Positions 1 through 12,969 of a stretch of 64,000 nucleotides of DNA are shown in pieces. This DNA is from Coenobita brevimanus. Its lineage: Eukaryota > Arthropoda > Malacostraca > Decapoda > Coenobitidae. The stretch covers positions 21,681,717 to 21,745,716 of the forward strand of contig CM064712.1 in assembly GCA_032717465.1 (NCBI GenBank). Direction: 5' to 3'. Position numbers and translations under genes: made by a program. Numbering within the stretch: the first letter of the stretch is position 1; each line of letters starts with the position of its first letter. The notes beneath the pieces are model-generated. The model was not told the origin of the DNA. It was given only the letters and a program-made list of their open reading frames with translations, and searched no databases.

Positions 1-41
1 TTTAATCTCCCCAGTAACTAAGCTACAGCAGTTTTTTGCTT

Positions 42-664
42 TCTTGACTCCGAATAAACATGAATAAATCTTAATTCCTGCATATTAAGTCTTATATTGC
101 AGTATGACTACGTATATATTCACTATATGAACATCTTAATGTGACGTCATGACCAAGTTGCTTCTTCCATCGCCAAGACGTAAATTTAACGTCAAAACTG
201 CTTGGTCTGAACTTATAGGATCCTTGCCAGTAGATCAACTGTTCTTACCGGTATACATCTCGGCAGCTAGGCAGCTTCCAGTTCTAGTATGACCACAGTG
301 ACATTTTCACATACAGGACAAACCGTATTTAAAAAAAAAAAAAAATACGGCTTCCTGGACTGGGTAATTAAAAGACATACAAAAACGCTCACCACAGGGA
401 AAAAAACAAAAAAACGTTGCTGGCACAACCCCTGATGCAATGACCAGCCAATGGAGCTCCCTGGCTCTATCGGTGCCGTGGTGTCACCACGTGAAGGCAC
501 ATAAGGACATATTCGCTGAGGATGTCAGCCAAATCGCTCAGCTTGTACAAAAAGCTAGACTGTTGCTAAAGATAGGCAAATGAAATCGATAGGAAAAAAG
601 TGCTAAAAATTTTATAACCACTACAGGGTTTAAAACCCCTAAAGTATGGCTGGATTCTTGTATT

Positions 665-671
<7 letters not shown>
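42..671. repeat. Left-end duplication, copy A
   Basis: Begins cttgactccgaataaacatg and runs to the (CA)n at 672. The whole block is repeated at 1776-3163 with perhaps 10-15 percent divergence by eye, apart from one large insertion there. No coding frame is supported. Confidence 0.8.

Positions 672-726
<55 letters not shown>
672..726. repeat. (CA)n microsatellite
   Basis: About 27 uninterrupted CA units; the shorter allele of the tract that ends copy B. Confidence 0.95.
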
Positions 727-727
<1 letters not shown>

Positions 728-1775
728 CTAATGGGAAAATACTAAATGTTTTCATTTATTTGTCTAGCCGGCTGATAAATGGAGTTACTGGCGTTTTTCT
801 GCTAGATCTATTTGCCTCAGTTTAACAGCAATTTTAACACCTGGCAGCAGGAAGTCAAGTGGTATTTTAAATATTTATCTATATTCTATGGATTCAGGCA
901 CGTCTCCTAGAGATTTTCTGGCGTTTTTGGTGCTTAGCAACATCGTAGCTGTTTTTGAGAGAGTTTAGCGATAATTGAAACATTTTGGCAACACTGCTGA
1001 TGAGAGTTCCAGGTCGCAGAGGCTTCCAGTATTTAAGCCACCCCTTACTCATTAACAAATTCATAGGTTTAGCATGTAGGAATGGTTACTGTGCATGCCA
1101 AGAATACTCTTAGTATAATTATAATAAATTGTTGTAAATTGCGAGGGTTTGTCTTGTAGGGCTATAATTTGGATCACTGAAATTATCAATATATAAATGT
1201 GCTTTTTCTCTTTAGGTCAGGAATATAATAATTTCGAATACCACATCGTATTGCACAACACGTAACTTACGAGGAAAGCACCCAGCAAATAGTCCCCATA
1301 CTGCGACACGCAACTTCTCGATTTCAGATGCAAGTCCGTTTCACTTTCAGTTGCAAAAAGAATGGGGTTATCGGCACCTCTTCTCCATCTACTCTAGTCT
1401 ATTCGCACCCATAACTAAAATAATAATTAAAAACAATGTACAAACACCACACAAATATGATTCTCAACAAAACTTTCTTTCTACACAATTAATTGAAGCG
1501 AAATTATCAATGAAGTTTCAAAATATCCTTCAGTATTCAGTCAGCGTCATGTAGTCTGCTATCGCTCTATGCCTCTTCGTAACCATATAATAGATTTTTG
1601 ATAGGCTTCTCGCTGTGACATCCTAGCACGTTTGCATCCCGGGGCTAGAAAACAGATGTATTGACTGTGGTGATTCTTATGCACCCTACATATCCCCCAA
1701 AGGAACCAACTTGGATCCTCAAGGGTGCTGGAGGGACGTCTTTATGTGCATGGCGCCGACATGACTGGACGGAGC
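726..1775. other. Spacer without recognised feature
   Basis: About 1 kb of AT-rich sequence between the two duplication copies. Short open frames on both strands have no recognisable motif. A segment near 1667-1760 faintly resembles the dispersed repeat at 4.2 kb. Confidence 0.4.
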
Positions 1776-2104
1776 TCTTGACTCCGAATAAACATGAATA
1801 AATCTTAATTCCTGCATATTTAGTCTTATGTTGCGGTATGGCTAAGCATATATTCACTATATGAACATCTTAAAGTGAAGTCATGATCAGTTTGTTTCTC
1901 TCATCTCCAAGACGTTCAAAATTTAACGTCAAAACTGCATGGTCCGAACTTGCAGGACCTTGCCAGTACTGGTATACATCTCGGCAGCTAGGCAGCTTCC
2001 AACTCTAGGATGATCACAGTGACATTTTCACATACAGGACGAACTGTATTAAAAAGTAAATGACGGGTTCCTGGACTGGGTAATTAAAAGACTTACAAAA
2101 ATGC

Positions 2105-2108
2105 TCAT

Positions 2109-2153
<45 letters not shown>

Positions 2154-2175
2154 GTCATCATCATCATCATCATCC
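2105..2175. repeat. (ATC)n microsatellite
   Basis: About 23 units with one substitution. On the minus strand it is the (GAT)n tail of the RTE-like insert. Confidence 0.9.
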
Positions 2176-2862
2176 GGACCTTCTTCCCCACCCTTGGGCA
2201 GGGTGAGGAGTAGCAATGTCCAGACAGCCCAAATTTGCCCAGTCCAATGGGCCACGCTTCCATTCACTCACCATTCAAGCCCCCGGGATCCTGGCTCTAT
2301 CGGATACGCCAAAAACATTTACCACATTGTGTAGCTTCACATAAATGCATCCGGTAGAGTCAATCCGGATGCTGCCACGTTAAAAAAGGGTACCAAATCC
2401 CTGATCATGCACTTCTCCTCACAACATTCATCCAGCCAGCTCGATCTCTTGTCAGTTCCCTAGCCTCACCGACTTTCAAACCTCTCTTCCTCACATACTC
2501 ATCCACCATATCTCTTCACCTTCTCTTTGGCCTACCTCGCCTCCTCCCTTCTTCAGATTCGCTCAGATATACCTTTTTCACCACTCTATTGTTATCCATT
2601 CTCTCCACATGACCATACCATCTCAGTACACTCTCTTCGATTCTGGTGTCCGCCTACTCCCTTACTCCACATCTTTCACGAATCACATTATTTCATATCC
2701 TATCCACCCTCTGTACTCCACATACATTCCTCAGCAGTCCCATCTCCACTGCTCATACTCTTGACTTTTCATTTTCATGCCACACCATAGTCTCACATCC
2801 ATATGTTAAAGTTGGCACTAACGCTTCTTCACGTAAGCCTCGTGCAGCTGCAACACTCAACA
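2176..2862 (-). mobile_element. RTE-like 3' fragment inserted in a duplicated block
   Basis: Minus-strand translation gives RT C-terminal blocks (VPTLTYGCETMVWHENEKSR, then RNVCGVQRVDRI, ESVLRWYGHVERMDNN and GRRRGRPKRR) with stops. On the same strand it ends in a (GAT)n tail at 2105-2175. The insert interrupts the second copy of the left-end duplication and is bounded by a short repeat, gctca at 2103-2107 and again at 2865-2869. Confidence 0.75.
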
Positions 2863-3161
2863 ACGCTCACAACAGAAAAAAAAAAATGCCCGTTGCTGGC
2901 AAGCACCACCCCTGATGCAATGACCAGCCAATCTGGCTCTATCGGTGCCGTGGTGCCACAACGTGAAGGCACATAAGGACATATTCGCTGAGGATGTGAG
3001 AGACAGGTCAGCTAAATCGCTCAACCTGTACTAAAAGCTAGACTGTTGCTAAAGTTACATTACAAAATAATGAATTTGATAGGAAAAAAGTGAAAACATT
3101 TTTAAAATTTACTACAGCTTTAAAACCCTCAAAGTATTGCTAGATTCTTGTACTATAATTT

Positions 3162-3367
<206 letters not shown>

Positions 3368-3469
3368 TAACTCGTGCAGTTATATTGGTGCCACTACGTG
3401 AAGGCGTCCCTCTCCAACACCAAGGGGTTTATAGCGAATGGACTCATTTCAAATTCCTAATTCCTTGCA

Positions 3470-3985
3470 GCTCAGTTGGTGGACTGGTGTAATCAGATTG
3501 CAGGGTTGATATGGCTAGTTATTAAGGAGACTCATTCCTACTCCGTAACTAATAGTTCACTTTGATTTGATGGTCAAGTGTAGTCAGATTGGTGGGTTGA
3601 TTTAATAGAAACAAAAGAGACTCATTTCTACTCTATAACTAAGAGTTTATCTTGGTAGATGGCCAATTCTACTTGGATTGGAGAATTGATTTGACTAGTA
3701 ATCAAGGAGATATGAACAGTAAAAAGAGTTTGTCTTGGCTGATGACCAAGTGTTGTCAGACTGAAGGGTTGGGTTGATTACTAACCAAGGAGACTTGTTT
3801 CTACTCCATATCTAAGAACTTATCTTGGCTGATGGCCAAGCGTTGTCAGACTTCAGGGATAATTTGACTAGTAACCAAGGAGATCCATTTGTACTCCATA
3901 ACTAAGTATGTACTTAAATCGGTTGATTTCCCAGTGTAGTCAGATTGGAGGGTTGATTTGGCTAGTAACCAAGGAGAATTACTCC
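3470..3985. repeat. Minisatellite with unit of about 90-105 bp
   Basis: Five to six degenerate units built on gatggccaagtgttgtcaga, ggagggttgatttgactagt, aaccaaggaga and tactccataactaaga. Single units occur at 26985-27060 (reverse) and 55025-55110. Confidence 0.75.
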
Positions 3986-4224
3986 AGCCCAGCAGCTAAA
4001 AGCTTATCGAATTTCATGCATTGGCTCATTTCCGTCAGATAAAGACAGTAGCGAAGCCTGTATTTAACTCCTAGTAAAGGAAAAAATAAAATCGAAAATT
4101 GAATATAATCGCATGGAGGGAGCGAGAATTACCTGGAAGTAACGAGAATTGCCGGAAAGTAGCCAGTATTGTCTGGAAGGAGCTAGAATTGCCTGGAGGT
4201 AGCGAACATGAAGTAAAAATATCA

Positions 4225-4410
4225 TGGAATTAGTTGCTGCAACCCCAGGCTCATCTGACACGTGAACCCGGTGGACTGCATTAAAGTTGCCCTCATTCTG
4301 CACTCCACCATCCTCGTTTTGGGGGATAAGGAGGAACTAGGTGGATATTTGCAGAACCAGGCCGAGGAATTGCCTAGTTGTATTGGTGCCACCATGTGAA
4401 GATGCCCCTC
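4225..4410 (-). repeat. Dispersed repeat X, copy 1
   Basis: Reverse complement matches 54302-54485 (shared cttcacatggtggca..., cc..aaacgaggatggtgga and gtccaccgggttcacg...). The conserved end tcttcacgtggtggcaccgata also ends the left duplication copies. Noncoding. Confidence 0.6.
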
Positions 4411-4599
4411 TCCAGTACCCATCATTACATCAAAGAGATCAAGGTGATAGGGTTATGGGTTTCAGGCTGGCATAGATTTCGTAGCACGTTTTCCATTGTG
4501 ATTTATTTTGGACATTGCCTCCTTGTATCCTCTTATAATAACTGGGGCAAATTAAGCCTATACTGAACGATATAAATAACATATAAGAGAATGAGACGC

Positions 4600-4925
4600 T
4601 GATTAGGAGTGTGTATTTGAGTTAGGTGGAAGGCATTGGGGAAAGGGAGATCGAGGATGAGATTGGGGGATGGGTAGTGGGATATATGAGAGAGGGGGTC
4701 TATGTGAATGAGATGGAAGTGAAAGGGGAAGTCGCAGATCGAGGATGAGATGGAGGGATGGGGTGGAGATCGACGATGATATGGAGGGATGGGGTGGAGA
4801 GGTATATGAAAGAGAGGGGTTTAAAGTAGGAGGAGGGGTAGTTAGATCATTGAGGACACGGTGGCATGGAGGCGATATCGTTTGTGGCCCCCTGCCTTTG
4901 GCAGTAGATAAGATAGGCAGATAAT
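4600..4925 (+). mobile_element. RTE-A family 3' end
   Basis: Purine-rich block with the family signature: gaggatgagatggagggatg, aggtatatga, ggcgatatcgtttgtggccc and the end tttggcagtagataagatag. The same 3' end recurs at 13470, 31950, 33100, 43340, 54755 and, reversed, at 33365, 56055 and 63080. The tail is a GATA-like simple repeat, typical of RTE-like LINEs. Confidence 0.7.
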
Positions 4926-4929
4926 TTTG

Positions 4930-5660
4930 CCTTAGTAAATATGTTTTTGAAAAATATGCAATGGAACTTTGTTTGGCAAAATTGACCTCAGTTAAGAAAA
5001 GTACGGTAGAATATTAAATCAACTTATACTGACCTGAGAAAAGGTTAGCAGAATTTTAAGTGGCCAACGATACATTTGGTAAAGTCAAGAAGACATAAAT
5101 AGTATCCATAGTGGGTTTTCCCAAAAGCAAAGTCTTAAGTGGTCAAAAAACGGTCTTAGAAAGTGTTGATGGAGATTTTAAGTGGCTATAGTTGACAGAG
5201 AAAAGTGAACTGTATGTACGAGGCAAATGATTAGATAAGTGAGCAGTGAAACTGACTGCCCAAAACTACTTAATAAAATGTGAACACTCAGAAATTCATT
5301 GTGTGAATATAGAGCATTAAGTGGTCTAAAGTGACCTCAGAAAAGTGGAAGATAAATTTGATGTTACTTAAGAAGACGGAGCAGGGTATCGTATGTGGTC
5401 GGAATATTTATGTAAAATAAATAATAATTGGCATGAGAATGGTGAACCACGATATTTGTGGTCCAAAGTGACAAAGACCTGAACAGAAAGTTTCAGTGAG
5501 CAAAACCGACCTTACAAAAGTGAGAGAGAAAATTTTAAGTTAACGATATTAGCAAACCTCGAATGGAGAGCAAGGAAAAAAAAATGACTGGTTAAGTAAT
5601 TTCAGAGGAAGACGAAAGAGATATGCACGGGGCGAAAAGTTAAGAAATGCCGGTACTTGT
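4930..5660. repeat. Very degenerate tandem repeat
   Basis: Recurring words attttaagtggcc, tgacctcagaaaagtg and gagcaaaactgacc at intervals of roughly 50-70 bp suggest an old decayed array. No coding potential seen. Confidence 0.4.
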
Positions 5661-5684
5661 TACTAAACCTGATCAGAGAGAGAG

Positions 5685-6320
5685 AGAGGGCGGGAGGAGG
5701 GGGGGGGAATTAAAGTAAATAAATGAAAAGAAACTTATTAAATGCGCAATGGGCTGTTGACGATACAATCGGCTAGTCAAAAATACTGTACAAGGAAACC
5801 TCATAATTCACATAAATATTGAGGGGGAAGTGGGCGAAAATTAGAAAGAAGAAGGAGGGGGAGAAGAAAAGGAAATGGGAAGTTGAGAGAGAGAGAGGGG
5901 GGGAGGGGGGGCGGGAGGGTGCAATGTGGGGAAAGAAAGAGTGAGAAGAGGTGGAGAGGAAGGGGTGGTAAATGGGGAGGGAGGGAGAGGGGAAGATAGG
6001 GTAGAGGGTAAGGGAGGGAAAAAGAGGGGGGGAGAGAAGGAGGGATAGGGTAGAGTGTTTGGGTGGGAGGAAGAGAGGAGGGTGGATAGGGTAGAGGGCA
6101 AGGAAGGGAGAGAGGAGGGTGGGTAGGGTAGAAGATAAGGAAGGGAGAGAGGAGGGTGGGTAGGGTAGAGGGCAAGGAAGGGAGGGAGAAGGAAGGGGGG
6201 ATAGGGTAGAGGGTATTGGAGGGAAGATAAGAGGGGGAGAGGAGGGGGGATAGGGTAGATGGTAAGGAAGGGAGGGAGAGAGGAGGGGGGATAGGGTAGA
6301 GGGTAAGGGATACGTGAAGG
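5685..6320. repeat. Purine-rich block with 35-40 bp tandem unit
   Basis: Between 6000 and 6310 a unit around gggatagggtagagggtaag, ggagggagaga is repeated about eight times. Long open frames on the minus strand are an artefact of this composition. Confidence 0.75.
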
Positions 6321-6493
6321 AGAGAGGGCGGGGATAAGAATAACACAAATTTCAGAAAACCAGACATCTAAGGTAATGAGTTCTGATTTCTGTAGGGCGT
6401 CAGGCGTGTTGATACAATAGTCCCTCCTTGAAGGGTGTGGCAGTAGTGTTTATATAGGCTAGTGTTTTGTAGAACATGGTAAGAGTGTTGTTG

Positions 6494-6530
<37 letters not shown>

Positions 6531-6599
6531 AGAGACAATGAATGGAGCAAGGAAAAACAAACGAAATAAAAAACCAATTCCATGTGCCTGAAGGCATCC

Positions 6600-6985
6600 T
6601 CCCTTCATAAAATATTTATAACAACTGGATATAAAATTGAAGTGGAATAAATGTTTGTTGGAAGCAACTCCCAGGAAGTGAATTCCAGAGAGTAGTAGTT
6701 CTGGAGATAAATGAATTCTGATAAGCAGAGGTTCTGCACTGTGGGGGAGAGAGTGTCAGTTCATGGGCGCTCCCAGCTGCCCGGGTATTTCGGGAGAAAA
6801 TGTGAAGGGGAGGCACAATTGAAGCAAGTTCGTCAGAGCACTCACGGAAAAAATATCGGTAAAATAATGCTAAGGAAGCAACATCTCTATGTACTGATAA
6901 TGGAGGAAGGTCCTGTGTGATGGCAGGATTATTGCACAATCGAATGACCTTATTTTGACTTTTGTCCAACTGCCTTAATACATAC
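6600..6985 (-). mobile_element. LINE 3'-end fragment (related to LINE-J)
   Basis: The minus-strand open stretch reads MDKSQNKVIRLCNNPAITQD, then RDVASLALFYRYFFRECSDE and FISRTTTLWNSLPGSC. These are the C-terminal blocks found in LINE-J (VASLSLFYRYFNGHCSSEL; ...LWN.LP). Sequence and 3' UTR differ from LINE-J, so this is a sister family. A second copy of this family is at 55760-56040. Confidence 0.7.
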
Positions 6986-7101
6986 TTCTACTACTACTAC
7001 TACTACTACTACTATACTCCTCCTCCTCCTCATCCTCATCCTCATCCTACTATACTACTACGACGACTACTGCTGCTGGTACTGCTACTACTGTTATTAC
7101 T

Positions 7102-7172
<71 letters not shown>
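6985..7172. repeat. (CTA)n, (CTC)n and (CT)n tracts
   Basis: Triplet repeats 6985-7105 followed by about 35 CT units (7103-7172). Confidence 0.9.
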
Positions 7173-7173
<1 letters not shown>

Positions 7174-7210
7174 ACACACACATACAACCCTCATTCTCTT
7201 CGCCTATTTC

Positions 7211-7628
7211 TTATCCACCATGTATAATGAGTGTATAACCAAGTATGATATATAACCAAGTATTGTATATAACCACGTATATAACCAAGTAAATATCCAA
7301 GCATCTAACCAAGCGTATAACCAAGCATATAACCAAGAATATAACCATCTGTATAACCAAGCATCTAGCCAACCGTATAACCAAGTGTATAACCAAGTGT
7401 ATAACCAAGCGTATAACCAAGCGTATAACCAAGTGTATAACCAAGTGTATAACCAAGTGTATAACCAAGCGTATAACCAGTGTATAACCAAGTGTATAAC
7501 CAAGTGTATAACCAAGTGTATAACCAAGCGTATAACCAGTGTATAACCAAGCGTATAACCAAGTGTATAACCAGTGTATAACCAAGTGTATAACCAGGTC
7601 TGATATATAACCAATTTTATAACCACCT
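7211..7628. repeat. 12-bp minisatellite
   Basis: Unit gtataaccaagt repeated more than 30 times with small variants. Because 12 is divisible by three it is open in all minus-strand frames, giving spurious GYTL/LVIH repeats. Confidence 0.9.
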
Positions 7629-7729
7629 GTTCTTCTTTGTCCCCCAGACACCAAATTCTGACCAGCAGTACAGGAAAATCGTCTGAGGTAAGTGCCAGTT
7701 TTCCTTTGTTGTGTTTCAATGCCTTCGTA

Positions 7730-8900
<1,171 letters not shown>

Positions 8901-9094
8901 CTGATGGTCTTAGGGGTGAATTACAAGACATTTTCGCCCAAAAGGTCTTCAGTAACTATAGCTCCGATATAGCCCAGATTTGGACCCATGTATTTATTTA
9001 TTTAGAATTCCCATTTGTATCATTCCCCATAATTTCCCAGTATCGTGCCATCTCAGACGATTTTATTTCCCTTCATTATAAACTTTTTTTTTAT

Positions 9095-9470
9095 TTAGAG
9101 GCGGTGGCCGAGTCGGTAGTGAAGTGGTCTGGGGACAGGGGGTGATGTGAAGCTACTGATCTACCATAAGACTCATCGACTTGTACTGTAAAAACACTCC
9201 CTCTAATACCAGTACACCAGTCGTGTGTGAGACAGCCCTAGCATGTATTTAGAGAGGCCAGAGGGTGTTAGTGCCCAAGTGGTAACATGCAAAAGCATCT
9301 CCGCTAATACCAGTATGCCATTCCTGTATGAGACAGTTCTAGCATGTATTCGATATAGACGATGGGTGTAAGTGCCCAAGTAGTGACATGTGCAGGTGTT
9401 TGGTACGTAAGTAGACTGCTGGGCCTCAGGGAACGGGCTCTGAAGCAAATGGCCAGAGTCGGACATATAA
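9095..9470 (+). mobile_element. tRNA-derived SINE, copy 1
   Basis: Starts with a tRNA-like head containing an A-box-like tggccgagtcgg (9106-9117). The body carries a nearly repeated segment of about 110 bp (9190-9290 and 9297-9400; shared ataccagta..ccag, gagacag..ctagcatgtatt). The end is gagtcggacatat plus an A-rich tail. The body matches 12970-13190 (reverse) and 62700-62860. Confidence 0.7.
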
Positions 9471-9764
9471 AAAAATAAGAAAGGCGCAGGTAATATAAAA
9501 TTTTCTTGAGCTGACTAAAATAAAAAATAAAGGCCCCCAAAATCATGATGTTGAAATTCCTCTCACGATTTCGAGGTACAGCCATCTTTACTTAACAGGG
9601 TGAGGAAATCCATCCATCTACCTCTCTATCTGTCTATATATCTATCTATCTCACTGTCTGTATGTCTGTCTATCTATCTGTATATTATTATTAATTAATG
9701 TATATAAATGCTTCTCATCCAGGGTGATACGTAAACAGCACCCCACTAGAAATTCACCTGGCAC

Positions 9765-9881
9765 TGTCTTGCGTGTTTCGGGGACGGCTTAGCTGCTGTG
9801 GGTGTGGCAGTGGGGAGAAGGAAACTAAAAGATGCAGTACAGACACTGATACCACTGAACCGTTCCCACAACACACAAGAA
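9765..9881. mobile_element. MITE-3, copy b
   Basis: Left tcttgcgtgtttcggggacg then gcttag; right ctgaaccgttcccacaacac then acaaga. Terminal inverted repeats of about 25 bp with a few mismatches; 117 bp. Confidence 0.65.
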
Positions 9882-9979
9882 AGCGGCGGAGGGATGGCGT
9901 TATATAGGGACCAGCCTGTGATATCTTTGCCGGATTTCCCTTGCTGTTGGCCTTATATATTTTTTTTTTCATGTTTTAT

Positions 9980-10440
9980 TTTTTGCTTTTTGTTTTTCTC
10001 TATGTGTATAGCGTGTATAGATACTGAGAATGTGTATGACAAGGTGAAGAGGGAGGGAGTTGGAAGACTGTGTGTGTAATGTGTATGTATGTGTGTTTGT
10101 GTGTGTGTAAATGTGTGTATTTATGTAGCTATGTATGTGTGTATGAAAGCCGTAGGAATTAGGAAGGCTTTGTATATACTGTATGTATAAGCATGTGTGT
10201 CAGCAGGAATTGGGAAGATTTTATATAAGTATGTATGTAAAGCCACTCAATGCTGTAATGTTCTAAAATGACTGTGGTTATGTAAGGCTCTATATACGTA
10301 TATATGTGTTCGAATGTATGTATGTAATGTATGTGTATATGTATGGATGTAATCACTGAATGCTGTAAAGTTTCTAAAATGGTAGGAATTATATATATAT
10401 CTGTTTATCTAATTATCTATCTATCTATCTATCTATCTAT
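9980..10440. repeat. TGTA-rich region with diverged 130-bp repeats
   Basis: Recurring atgctgtaa.gttctaaaatg and ggaattaggaaggctttgta blocks, then (CTAT)n at 10405-10440. No gene supported. Confidence 0.5.
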
Positions 10441-11475
10441 ATGCTCGTTGATCAGCAAGACGGACCTCCTCCCCCCTGAAAATCAGACTGACTGGAATCC
10501 TCTCACCCAGGTCGCCTGCCTGAAGAAGATCATACAAGGTATCACCAAACTGATAAGACTGGGTGTTGGCGTTGAGCATCAGAAGGTGACGGTAAGGGGT
10601 CACATCTAGCCGATCCTTTGTGTCCACGATAGGAGGGCGAGGTGGGCTGCACTCCTCTGCCTGAGGAGGGGGGGACTCATCAACCTCCTCCACGGCCGAG
10701 GAGCCTGTCAACGCATCCTCGGCCATGGAGACGGAATCAGAAGAGTCCTGTCCCTCCTCGGGCACTGACTGCAGTTGGTGTACTTCAGCAACAGTCTGTA
10801 TCTTGGCCAGGTCTGAATCAGGGTACTTGATCGGTGTAGCAGTCTTCCTATTGAGGGGAGCATCCAGCCTTAGCCTCTTCTGTAGTGTTCTGCTGGGTGA
10901 GCAGCAGGTAACTGCTGCCAGGCCTGATGCTCCTGGCAGTGAAGGGCAAAACTTACATCGCGGGCGAAGCACTCAGGGATGACAAAGTGAGGCAGCCGCA
11001 GCCCATTCTCAAAACTTTTGAGGAGGAGAACGCGGAAAGTCCCCTTATCATCCCCACAAAAAGCCGTCGCCTTCGCGATGCACATTTCCATGATGGTGCT
11101 TATCTCCCCAGGACTCCCAAGACCCCTGGCTTGGCCCCCCTAGGCTGCGAGACGCCACTGTACACGGGCAGAGCCCTGCACGGCTACGCTCTCAAGCCCA
11201 GTGACATCCCGAGCCTCAGGACCATTAGGAGTCCCAAAGAGACTAAACTCCACTGTCTCGGCATCCCCAAGGGAGCGTTGGAGATTCCATGGGTTTGGTT
11301 CAATGACAGCCTGGCGGTGCACGAAAACATAAACGACAGTATCCTGGTACCTGATGAAGCCATACCCCGCCCTGACGTAAAACCAAACCACAGTTCCCCT
11401 GATCTTCATCTGGGGAGCCGGAGACTGTGGTTGGCTGTTCGCCCCCCCTCAACAGGTCGCAGGCAGTAGCAGATG
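10433..11475 (-). pseudogene. Y-box / cold-shock-domain protein, degenerate copy
   Basis: On the minus strand, 11409-11140 encodes a recognisable cold-shock domain: KIRGTVVWFYVRAGYGFI, then VYVFVHRQAV, NPWNLQRSLGDAETVEF and EARDVTG..AVQGS. These align by eye with the Y-box pattern GTVKWFNVRNGYGFI, DVFVHQTAI, SVGDGETVEF and EAANVTG. Y-box proteins bind single-stranded DNA and mRNA and regulate translation. The RNP1 lysine-tryptophan-phenylalanine is altered to V-W-F and the asparagine is changed to tyrosine. A start-like MADTSATA at 11475 is separated from the domain by a frameshift at a run of seven G (about 11434-11440 on the minus strand). After the domain the frame stops at 11140, reopens at 11091 and shifts at about 10970 into an open frame to 10433. 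That part ends in TPYRHLLMLNANTQSYQFGD and has no family I recognise. I infer a pseudogene, possibly retroposed since no intron is evident. Confidence 0.6.
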
Positions 11476-11501
11476 TATCTGCCATCATAGTCAGTCGTCC
11501 T

Positions 11502-11533
<32 letters not shown>

Positions 11534-11659
11534 AAGTTGGTTCTGTCGTGGGTGGTTGCTTATATACGATTCAGGTGAATCAGGTGGAGACAGGTGGGAA
11601 GAGCTGATCATGTAAACTGATTGCTCACTGTCTGCTTTTTTGGCTAATCTTATATGGTG

Positions 11660-12075
11660 TTTTGATGATGGTAGGATTTGGAAATCTTCGACTTGTTTGT
11701 TTATTGTAGGTTGCTTTGTGATAATGTAGCCTGCCTCTAGAATCGAGAGACGGTGAGGGTCTTGTTCATTGTCTATTATAATGGTGTTCTCATTCAGGTG
11801 TTGTTGTGTCAGGTGGAAGTTGTGTTGGGTGACGTAGTGGTTCTTGAGGGCTCCATTCTGTAGGTGACAGGTGAGGCGCCTCGATAGTCTGATCCGTATC
11901 ATTCCAGTGTATGAGTGAGGTTCATCCTCCTCACTGTTGCAATTATGCTGGTAAATGACAGTCCCTCTGAAGCGGCGTCTTGGTCACGGTGAGTCAGTTA
12001 CGAATCAGAAGGTGGGCTGTTTTCTTTGTCTTGTAGTAGATGATGAGAGCAATATGTTGTTCCGTATCCGGCCAC
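11660..12075 (-). mobile_element. Penelope-like element fragment, GIY-YIG endonuclease end
   Basis: Reading the minus strand, ALIIYYKTKKTAHLLIRN is followed by SYTGMIRIRLSRRLTCHLQN, then HNFHLTQQHLNENT and LSILEAGYIITKQPTINKQ. This is the C-terminal region of Penelope-like retroelements: the YYKT..T.NLV..N block, then the GIY-YIG nuclease with Y-x-G-M-x-R-x-x-LSRRL and the ILEA...KQPTIN end. The first part is frameshifted relative to the second. The reverse transcriptase region is missing: at about 12073 the homology runs into a CCCACACC-type minisatellite. Penelope-like elements are widespread in arthropods and fish. Confidence 0.75.
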
Positions 12076-12260
12076 ACCCGCTCACACCATCCACACCTGC
12101 CCACAACCACCCACACCCTCCCACAACCACTCTCTCCTGCCTGCATCCACCCACACCCTCCCTCATCAACCCACACCCGCCAGCATCCACCCACACTCGC
12201 CCGCACCTACCCACGCCCACCTACACTCACCCACAACCGCCCACACCAGCCCACACCCTG
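12073..12260. repeat. CCCACACC-type degenerate minisatellite
   Basis: Units such as acccacacccgcc and acccacaacc. It truncates the Penelope-like fragment. Confidence 0.75.
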
Positions 12261-12369
12261 TGTTTAGTGTGGAGGCAACTTAAATTAAAAAAAAAAAAAT
12301 CTAGAAATAACAAATAAAAGTCAAGATAAAACGGAATGGATTAACAATGTGAAATAATAAGAGCAAGAT

Positions 12370-12965
12370 AATTACGAAGAAGTGCAAGAGGGAAGGTAAA
12401 TTATAAGGATGTGAATGACGAAGGTATGGTAGGGAAGTGGAGGGAGAAAAAATGCGTGACTTAATGGACAGAGGAGTTGAAGAAGAAAAATGAGAAGAAG
12501 AAGAGGAATGAGGAGGAGGAGGAAAGGAGTGGGTGTGATAACGAGGCAGGGGTGATTAGGTGTTGTCATGGAGACAGGAGGAGGAAGAGAGAGAAGAGTA
12601 GGAGGAGGAGAGAAAGATAGAAGAGGAAGATAGGAGTAGGACAGAAGGATAGAAGAGGAAGATATGAGAAGAGGACGATGGGAGGAGGAGAGGAAGACAG
12701 GAAATGGGTAGGAAGGTAGGAGAAGGAAATGATAGAAAGAAGACAGGAAAAAAAAAAAAAAGAAGGGGGATGGGAAGAGGGGAGGAAGATGGGAGGAGAG
12801 GAAGAGAAGAAAGAGAGGAGGGAAGGAAAATGGAGGAGGGGAGGAAGATAGGAGGAAAGGAGGAAGATGCGAGGAGAGAATGACAGAAGCGTGAGAGGAA
12901 GATATGAGGGGGGGAGGAAAGATGAAAAGGAAGGAATTCAGAGGAAGAGAAGGGTGAAAGAGATA
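12370..12965. repeat. Purine-rich (GGA/GAA) low-complexity block
   Basis: About 600 bp nearly all A and G on the + strand, with aggaagatagga-like units. No gene. Confidence 0.85.
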
Positions 12966-12969
12966 CAAC

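Noticed and set aside
5773..6367. Ser/Pro/Leu-rich open frames on the minus strand
   Set aside because: Produced by the purine-rich tandem repeat; parallel frames are open as well.
7211..7628. CRISPR-like array
   Set aside because: The 12-bp units are contiguous without unique spacers, in eukaryotic DNA.
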